Positions 56,729 through 64,000 of a stretch of 64,000 nucleotides of DNA are shown piece by piece. Made by a program: the position numbers and the translations under genes. The notes under the pieces were generated by a model. It ran no database searches, had not been told where the DNA came from, and saw nothing but the letters and a program-made list of their open reading frames with translations. The DNA comes from Trematomus loennbergii (lineage: Eukaryota; Chordata; Actinopteri; Perciformes; Nototheniidae). How positions within the stretch are numbered: the first letter of the stretch is position 1; every line of letters starts with the position of its first letter. The DNA is taken from assembly GCA_012861695.1 (NCBI GenBank), contig JAAOOA010000187.1, positions 372,001-436,000 on the forward strand. Reading direction: 5' to 3'.

Positions 56729-58080
56729 CAGGGGTAGCCAACACGGTGCCCGCGGGCACTTGGTCGCCCGCAGAGGCAACGTGAGTCGCCCGCGGGGCAT
56801 GTTCTAAAAATAGCTCGCCAAGCAAATCCAAAATGTATAAAATACACAAAACAAAAAAGGAAATGTAATTAAAAGAATCTACCCTATGCATAAACGAAAC
56901 CTAAATCATAGCGAACTATATCTACTTACTACAACTCTATATCTATCTAACACCCCTCCTGCCCCACCCCCAAAATTAATCTACCAATCACGTTCTTGCT
57001 TGATTTGCGGGACCAGCGTTGCAGTCTGGAAGAAAAGCAATGTGGCACCTCCCCGCTGATTTTCCTTCTGGCAGAATCTACACAACACATCAGCCCCATT
57101 GAACAGCCTATCATGCCAGCCTATACAACACATGGGGGGCAGAGTTTTACTCTGTGTGCTGCAACTTGCATATATATTTATTGCACTTGACGCACACACG
57201 CATGTGTGTAATTTCCACCTGGGACAGGGGGGAAATGTCCCCCGCTCTTTTCGAAATCCCGTTTGTGCCCCCACTTTAAAAATATGTTTATTATTATTTT
57301 TTAACGCAAGCCGTCGATCGCCACGGAGGAGCTCACAGCCTCTGTGAGCGAGCGAGACAGAGAGAGAGAGAGCTAGGGAGGGAGAGGGGGAGAGAGAGAG
57401 CGAGAGAGCTGGGGGGGAGGGAGGGAGGGAGAGAGAGAGAGCTAGGGAGAGCATACCTTTATCTATTTAATATAGATAAAGTAAGAAATCATTCCAATGT
57501 GTACTATAGGACAGTAAAAAAAATCAAAAAACAGTTTGAAAGGGGAGTGATTAGTAAAATATGCATAAATAAAAGATAGAATGCTAACTAGGTAACATAA
57601 GATAAGAATAAACCAGTTTAAATGATTTGTTATTGGTTGTGATCATATTCTAAAGATGTTTGGATTATTGAAAAGTATACAGCTCTCTTTCATCTGAGTG
57701 TTGAGAGCTGTATCCATCAATTCATGTTGTGCTCAAAGTGCTCCAGATTGATGCATTTCACTTCAACATTAAAAAATAATCTTCCTGGGGGTGCATGCCC
57801 CCCGACCCCCTAGAGGAGGTGAGGACCCCCCTGGAGGAGGTGAGGCCCGTCCACCCCCAAATAAAGCAGGTTAAAATAATTAGATTGCATACATGTTCTT
57901 TTAGTAAACACTGCAAACGGGTCCCACAGACACAAAGGTTAAAGGTCAGCATATCATAATGTTAAAATGTGCTAAATATATACACTGCAAAAAAGAAAAG
58001 AAAAGAGGAGTAAAAGTAGCCCCCGACTTGTTTTATTTTTTAAAAGTAGCCCTCACCCTAAAAAAGGTTGGTGACCCCTG
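56729..58080. mobile_element. hAT element nested in Harbinger, 1352 bp
   Basis: Ends CAGGGGTAGCCAACACGG and AAAAAGGTTGGTGACCCCTG, with a perfect ATCTATAG duplication at 56721-56728 and 58081-58088. The Harbinger copy at about 17299 has the unoccupied site (ACTATAG). Its 3' portion matches 44320-44680. No transposase domain is recognised. Confidence 0.93.
57353..57445. repeat. (GA)n purine tract
   Basis: About 93 bp of GAGAGA with GGG interruptions inside the hAT at 56729. The minus-strand Leu-Ser-Pro-rich frame here is a by-product of this repeat. Confidence 0.9.
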
Positions 58081-60582
58081 ATCTATAGTAACGCAGTGTA
58101 GGCGGAGCCGTGACGTCATCTTCAATGAGAACCCCAGAAAAACAACACAGCCGTTAGCTGTTAGCACTCAGAGCTCACAGCTCCTCATATATGTTCGGAA
58201 ACTAGACAAAAGTTAAACAAGTACAAACCACAGACTGCCTGTCTCATGGCGAATACAGTCGCTGCTTTATGTATGTCTGTATAGGCCGTTGTTGTGAGTG
58301 TGGACGGTCGGAGCATATACTGCGTTAGCTTAGCCAATCTCCATTTAGAAAACACGCATTTTAAAAGGTTTTTCGCCTGCCGTCTGTCTGCTGACTTGTC
58401 AAAGCATTAATTCATGGTTTTTACTAACCGGTATCAGTATGTTGTTACTTCGGCATCATTTTGAAACGTGTATTACAATTAAATCACGGTCAAATATGTC
58501 CATCTTGTTGTAGTTGTAGCCCCCTTGCCAGCGATTCTCTCTCTAGTTTAGCATACTCAGCCCGACTCAGCCTCGTTGTCTCTGGCCCTAGACCCACGAT
58601 ATTATGAGGCCAGAAAAACTGTGAATTAGGACCCGCCGGCCGGTACTAGGCCAAGTGGAAAGGCAACCAAAAACGGGCCGCTGACGTCACAGCCCTCTTA
58701 AACCGTGCTCCGCGCTGTAGTGGAAACGCGCCATTAGGTCATCCTTGTAACTTAGAGAGAGAGAACGAACCCAAACCTTGTTGTTTTTATTAATTGTATT
58801 ACCAAATTGGTATCAAATAAATAGTAAGCATTGGTATTTATTTGATTTTCATTACACTTGTGAAACCGACTAATTATGGCTGTAGAACGTGAGCATGTAA
58901 CTTAATGCCTGCATTTAAGGACCATGAATAGCCAAGTCAATTCTTTAGGGATGATTTGTTAAAAATATGATCTGTGCTTCAGTTAAAATTAAGCTTTTTC
59001 ATTGCATTTCATTTGTTCTTCCAAAGTTACAGTAAAATAAAAAGGACCCTGACTCGGCCATACACAATCCAACATGTTCAACAGAAGAGAATAAGTTATA
59101 TTGTTTGTACACATGGTACTTTACATATATATCTGTTTGTTTAAAGTGTCCAGGTGATGCAGACAGGCTGGACCAGAGAGTGAGAGACAGAACTGGACTC
59201 CTCACAGAAGTGAACTTCAGCACAGGTACAAAGACTCTTTTTTTCATACTGTACAAAGAATCAAGAAAGATATTGGTTTAAATAAATTAAGTATTGACTT
59301 TAATATACTGATATACATTCCATTAAACAATACTAAATACTAGATCACCTACACATCAGTGAAGTTGAGGGTTTTTTCCATGCAAAAAGTTACATTTAGA
59401 TGTTAACAAGCAATATTACTTCGTCAGCTTTCTAATTTAATGTATTGAAGGCAAAGATATTTAACACATAGTGAGAACTGCTACTATTTATCTCTCAATA
59501 TTTTCTGTAAAAAACGTGGTAAAAGTTATTATTTCAGTGAGACAACAGAGCAAGCTTCTACAGTTGCGCTACGTTTTGATAACAAAATATATTTCAATGT
59601 TGATGAATTGCATACTGTTCATTCATAATCTGATTGTCTTCGTAGCTCACTGTTGAAATAAAAAAAACATTACAATTACAAAATAATTATATCTACAGCC
59701 CTAAACACACAAACACACCTCTTTCCTGTAATTTCTGTTAGGAAAGGACATGCCTGAAAGACACGATTCAACATTTTCTCCTTCTCTGAGGGTCAAGAAG
59801 AACATCCAAGAGGAAAATTAAAAGCTGATGTTATGAGATTTTAAGACCAGTACAGGACATTCACTAAGAAACTACTTTTATTGTGAAAACAAAGATTTGC
59901 ACACCGAATATGTTTGTAGTCTATCAGGACCATCATTTGTTTGTGACGCTGCACCTCATAGAAGGTCTGGTTATAGGCTTATAAAGTGTGGCGAAAAACA
60001 CAGTCAGCTGATCGAATGCACCTATTTCCACATCTACACTCCATCAGCTGATTAATTCTATTTGCCTCACTTTATGAGCTTCACAACACCTGTACCTTGT
60101 ACCGCAGAGTTTGCAACGTCACAAATAAATGGTGCCAATCTTCAGTCAGATGTGAATGTGTAATCTAACATTTTTCAGTAAGAATAATGGACAAAAGGAG
60201 TGCAAATACAAATACAATTTATTGAAATGTGAACCAAAAGTTAATCAAAAATGTTTTAAATAAAAAGCACATATGGACAGAAGGTGTAAACCTATTAAAT
60301 GTATAAGTAAACACATTTAGTCAAATAAAGTGACAGACTAGGCCTGTGCAGTTGGTATCAGCTATGCCCAGCATGGGCTCCTCCATCAGCTCTGGTCCTC
60401 CTCCATCAGGCCTGGTCCTCCTCGCAGAGGAAAGACCCTCAGTCCTCTCCCAACCAACAGACAGGACGTCCATCACACGGAGGTTTCTCCCTGAAGCTCT
60501 CTGGACACCACGCTGTCTCAATCCGTCCACACTGAATATGAGGGGGAAAATGAAAATAATAAATGCTTTAGACAATACGAAA

Positions 60583-61927
60583 TATAATAATAATAATAAT
60601 AATAATGGGTTCCATTTATAAAGCACTTCATATTTGAAATTCAAATCCCGAAGTGCTACAGGCGGTGAGCAGGAACAGTATAAATAGACATGACACAACA
60701 CGGTAGAATTTAATAAAAAGCAATAAAAAAATTAAAAAAATAAATAAAAATAAAAATAAAGATAAAAGGGGTCTAGGCAAAGGCTCTTTTGAAAAGGTGG
60801 GTTTTGAGGCCTTTTTTAAAAGCCTCCACGCTCTGTGGTGCTCTCATGTGGTCGGGGAGAGCGTTCCACAGACTGGGGGCAGCCGAGCAGAAGGCCCGGT
60901 CTCCCATGGTACGGAGCTTAGTCCTGGGGGGTTTGAGCAGGTAGGAGTTGCTGGAGCGGGTGGTCCGCAAGGAAGTATGGGTGGTGAGGAGTTCCTTGAG
61001 GTAGGGAGGGGCAGTGCCATGGACACACTGGTGGGTGAGGACGGAGACCTTGAATTCTATCCTCAGTTCTACGGGTAGCCAGTGCAGTGCTTTAAGGATG
61101 GGGGTGATGTGGTCATATTTGCGCACCCTCATCAGGATCCTAGCAGCGCTGTTCTGTATGTACTGGAGCTTCCGGATGCTTTTGTTAGGGATCCCGATGA
61201 GGAGTGCATTGCAGTAGTCCAGCCTGGAGGAGACAAAGGCGTGGACCAGCTTTTCGGCGTCGGACAGAGTGAGTGTGGGGCGGAGTTTGGCGATGTTCCT
61301 GAGGTGATAGAAGGAGTTCTTGCACAGCTGTTTAATGTGGGCCTCAAAGGTGAGATGGGCGTCCATTTTAACACCCAGGTTGGTGACTATTGAGGTGAGG
61401 GTAATGTCCTGGCCGGAGAAGGTGATGGTGGTGATGGTGGATGACTGAACCTGGTGTGGGGTGCCAACTATAATGGCTTCGGTCTTGGAGCTGTTGAGTT
61501 TCAGGAAGTTTTGCTTCATCCACGCCTGTATCTCCTCCAGGCAGGCAGTGAGTGTGGGTGAAGGCAGGGCTGCAGAGGAGGTGGGTTGATCCTGAGGTAC
61601 AGTTGGGTATCATCAGCGTAACAGTGGAATGATACTCCATGTCGGCTGATGATAGAGCCAAGGGGGAGCATGTAGAGTGTGAAGAGGGTGGGGCCGAGAA
61701 CTGATCCCTGAGGGACACCACAGGTGACGTTGTGGGTACCCGACTCTGCCTCGCCCAAGGAGACGTACTCTGTTCTCCCGGTGAGGTAAGATCTGAACCA
61801 GTCAAGGGGAGAGTCAGAGAGTCCGATGGTGGAGTGCAGACGATGGAGGAGGATGCCGTGATCGACGGTGTCGAAAGCTGCAGTGAGATCGAGGAGGATG
61901 AGGAGAGAGGGAGAGCCAGCCATAAAG
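60583..61927 (-). mobile_element. L2-type LINE, 5'-truncated, minus strand
   Basis: Its 3' end is the (ATT)n tail at 60583-60605 followed by CTTTATAAATGGAACC on the minus strand, inserted in element R. The 5' end is lost at 61927, where TTAA element T begins. The coding part is described separately. Confidence 0.85.
60773..61923 (-). pseudogene. L2 LINE RT and C-terminus
   Basis: The minus strand starts inside the RT with AGSPSLLILLDLTAAFDTVD (motif A, 61920-61870), then GVPQGSVLGPTLFTLYMLPL (motif B) and VSFHCYADDTQLYL (motif C, about 61610). A frameshift near 61520 leads to LKLNSSKTEAIIVGTP, FEAHIKQLCKNSFYHLRNIA, DAEKLVHAFVSSRLDYCNAL, LHWLPVELRIEFKV and the C-terminal block LWNALPDHMRAPQSVEAFKK, ending in a stop at 60773. 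Motifs are better preserved than in the L2 at 22037; only one frameshift is evident, so this is a younger copy. Confidence 0.9.
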
Positions 61928-63026
61928 TTAACCTCTTAAGGACGACGGTCCCCCAGTGGACCCCCCCCCACCGTTTATTTCGAGACTGTGGGTGTTTCTC
62001 AATCGCGAGTACGCTTGCTTGGTAGCACATGTCTGCCGAGCATCTTGCTTCAGAAGCGAGTCAAGAATACTTCCTGGCATTCGGAAAACGAAGTGTGGAA
62101 CACGCTAGCAAGTGTGCAGGTGTGCGTCATATGAGAGGTCCCGCCTTACATCTTCCGCCACAGATTTGGGGAAATTGGTCAGTGCGCAAAGCATTGTGGG
62201 GATTTTAAGACCGCGGAGTCTACTCATGTGCAGCCTCGATATTTCTCCAAACGGAGTACGCCGGGCTCGGTAGATTTCCAAGTATGCTGGAGATTGGAAC
62301 AGTACTTCGGCGGCACTCGATGACGTAGTATGCTTGAAATAGTGGCTCTGAAGCAGCTTTACTCGCGATTGAGAAACACCCTGTGTCTCAGGGCTTCTTA
62401 ACATTTATGAAACTATTAATGTGTAGCACCAGATTAACGGGAAGAATCTCAGCTAATTGAAGATATGAACCATTTTTACAAAACAAAACACAAGGGTAAT
62501 ACCATGTCTCTGAATTAGCACTAAGCGAAAAAATGCTAACACACTTTAGCACAGAACTCAAGATAAAGATACCCTTATTACTTATCGTAGCTGCACATAC
62601 AATATATCCGATTAAAGCTGAGACTCCACAGATTATATAGGTATAGTATCATCACTGAGCGATCCGAACTCGCAACAGGGGAAGCAAACACAGACATCAC
62701 AACACGTACCTTGACAGAGCTTTTACGGGAGATCGTCTCACCGTAGCTGTCAATCTGATCAAAAGACGTGTTCAATGGCATTAAAACGAGAAAAAACTCA
62801 CTCCTTATTTGTTAATGTGTTGGTGTGTGTAGAACTTTCCCTCGATTCCATTGGCTCTAGCGGTTATAAAGATTGCAAATTGCATTCATCAAAATTGACC
62901 AAGAGGGGCCAGAGATATGGAAAATCCACCCAAATGACCCCAAAAGTTTTTTTTGTGTGCTAAATCTCTCTAAAAAGGTCAGATTTCACTTGTTTTTGCA
63001 TCACAATCTTGATACAGGGTACTTAT
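61928..63026 (-). mobile_element. TTAA element family T, inverted copy
   Basis: Begins TTAACCTCTTAAGGACG at 61928 and follows the complement of the complete copy from its right end. It holds a D MITE (61990-62381), then continues TGTCTCAGGGCTTCTTAACA and so on, up to ATACAGGGTACTTAT at 63026. There another element begins; the last 290 bp or so (the left TIR) are missing. Confidence 0.85.
61990..62381 (-). mobile_element. MITE family D, copy 4, with TGT duplication
   Basis: Ends GGGTGTTTCTCAATCGCGAG and complement; 392 bp. It is flanked by TGT at 61987-61989 and 62382-62384. T copies without it, at about 63970 (AGTGACACAGTTTCG on the plus strand), show a single TGT on the corresponding strand. 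This indicates a 3-bp target duplication. Confidence 0.88.
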
Positions 63027-63424
63027 CAGTGGCGGCCAGCCCATAGGGGCGCTAGGGGCGCCGCCCCCCCTCTTCCCACATTAAAAAAAATATATATATT
63101 TAAAAAATATTTTTTTTATTTTTATTTTTATTTTAATAAACAAGGTAAATATTATATAATTGGTATCAGTAAAATGTATAATCTACAATAAAATCTCGTT
63201 TAAAATTGTGTTACGATGTCTAAAGTGATAAATCACATGTTTCCTGCCTGGCCTGGCCTTGCACAGCGCCCAGACGAGAGTGCAGCAAGTGCAGCAGAAG
63301 CCAACTGTTGCTATCTTTCAACTATCCCGCCGAAACATAATTTCAGTCAATCAGCGTCGTCAAATCTGATGGTCACAGGGCGCCTACGTCAGCGCCCGGT
63401 GCAGTCTGTGAGTTGTTTGGACTC
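63027..63424. mobile_element. Probable hAT-like element, left end only
   Basis: CAGTGGCGGCCAGCCCATAG at 63027 resembles the terminus of a fish hAT family and starts exactly where T sequence stops. It is followed by the self-complementary GGGGCGCTAGGGGCGCCGCC and an (AT/T)n stretch. No right end or 8-bp duplication (GTACTTAT) is visible before the second T copy begins near 63425. Confidence 0.5.
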
Positions 63425-64000
63425 GTATCCAAGGAGACAAAACAGGAAGCTGTCATACACTCTGGAAGCTATCATTAGCAGCTAATGAAAACTCAGTTTT
63501 TGACATAAAAATGGAATTATGGATCATCAATAATTTTTTCAAAGTGACAGACACATTGGATTAACCTATGGATTAACCTTCAGCCGCGTTTTTCTCGTTT
63601 TTGATCAGAATAACAGCAAAAGGTGAGCATATCTCCGTGTTTTGCTACCTAAAGCTACGTTGTGTGATGTCTGTATTTGCTTCCCCTGTCGCGAGTTCTG
63701 ATCACTCAGTGATGATACTTATATTTCTAGAATCTGTGGAATCTCAGGTTGTTAGCTAAGCTTGTTTGTGCATATCCGATAAGTATATCGATTGATTTAT
63801 ACCTAGAGTGCGTTAGCATTTTTTCGCTCAGGGCTCATTTAGACGCTTCTTGTGAGACTTGTGTTTTGTTTCGGTAAACATGGTTCATATCATCAGTTAG
63901 CTGCGTTTCTTCCCGTTAAATTAGTAGGACACATGAATAGTTTATTACATTTTAAGAAGCCCTGAGAGTGACACAGTTTCGGGAGAAAAAAAACGGGGGA
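63425..64000 (+). mobile_element. TTAA element family T, right half, runs off the window
   Basis: From about ACAGGAAGCTGTCATACACTC the sequence parallels 39125-39720 of the complete copy (ATAAAAATGGAATTATGGAT, TGTGATGTCTGT, GACGCTTCTT, AAGAAGCCCTGAGA) and ends at the window edge within AAAAAACGG, about 40 bp before the expected right TIR. Confidence 0.85.

Larger units (their letters stand above)
56619..58733 (+). mobile_element. PIF/Harbinger family P, copy in element R
   Basis: Ends TGGCGCATTTCCACTAC and GTAGTGGAAACGCGCCA; flanks TAA (left) and TTA (right). The R copy at 15341 shows the empty site, ATAAAATAAGGTCATCC on the minus strand, confirming the insertion. It carries a subterminal second TIR-like phrase (56685, TGGCGCATTTCCATTACAG) shared with the copy at 17407, and a nested hAT at 56729. 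No transposase is recognisable. Confidence 0.85.
55722..60590 (-). mobile_element. Large element family R, copy 2 (inverted)
   Basis: Runs opposite to the copy at 12920-16117 and matches it block by block: 55751-55790 to 16117-16080, 56265-56400 to 15740-15600, 56400-56615 to 15600-15345, and 58737-60590 to 15340-13515. It is interrupted by MITE D (56034-56263) and a Harbinger element (56619-58733) and cut by an L2 LINE at about 60590, so its left terminus is gone. The exon-like block at 59150-59222 (plus strand; AAAG before, GTAC after) is conserved with copy 1. Confidence 0.65.

Noticed and set aside
56981..57454. 157-codon minus-strand frame with Leu/Ser/Pro repeats
   Set aside because: Generated by the (GA)n tract inside a hAT element.
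61732..62025. Plus-strand 97-codon frame
   Set aside because: Antisense to the L2 reverse transcriptase motif B region and runs into the TTAA element; a shadow frame.

Overview
This window is teleost-fish-like nuclear DNA and holds no host gene that I can recognise. It is a dense, many-layered pile of transposable elements. The evidence for a fish genome is the mix of residents: a Penelope-like element with a GIY-YIG domain, L1/Tx1-, L2- and Rex/CR1-type LINEs, many non-autonomous hAT elements with 8-bp target duplications, TTAA-targeting elements, PIF/Harbinger elements with a Myb-like gene, a Tc1-type relic and solo LTRs. AT-rich spacers and microsatellites fill the rest. Every coding stretch is frameshifted, truncated or interrupted. 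I found no tRNA, rRNA, CRISPR array or prokaryotic-style operon.

Layout. 1-9842: one Penelope-like element (+), preceded in the same reading direction by an SGNH-hydrolase-like segment. It is split into three pieces by an L1-type LINE on the minus strand (1133-5735, itself broken by a hAT remnant) and by a 3.0-kb TA-targeting transposon (6371-9410). 10313-12919: tandem repeats, a truncated TTAA element and another TTAA element (E). 12920-17407: a long element (R) sharing a CATAGACTGTATATATAAA end, a decayed minisatellite and a Harbinger remnant. 19587-24285: a hAT-N element, a TTAA element split by a second TIR element, and a 5'-truncated L2. 25285-27359: a hAT element (F) holding a solo LTR, then the tail of another hAT transposase. 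27926-34027: a small TTAA MITE (G), a TTAA element (T), and a Harbinger element keeping scraps of both of its genes plus a second solo LTR. 34434-38420: a ZBED-type hAT transposase gene interrupted by a hAT MITE and followed by a LINE. 38572-44731: a complete TTAA element (T) and E with F nested inside it. 45099-50640: MITEs and hAT elements with perfect 8-bp duplications and a Tc1 relic. 50925-55456: a hAT shell containing a TTAA-bounded element that has a 2.9-kb LINE body in its middle. 55713-60590: a second, inverted copy of R carrying a Harbinger element that carries a hAT. 60583-64000: an inverted L2, then two copies of the TTAA family T facing each other.

The elements date one another. 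Several insertions have their empty site elsewhere in the same window (LTR in F, F in E, Harbinger in R, hAT in Harbinger). Others are proved by the reading frame closing when the insert is left out (TA element in Penelope, hAT MITE in the ZBED transposase). Boundaries marked approximate were judged by eye; family names follow recognisable protein motifs and target duplications, not a database search.
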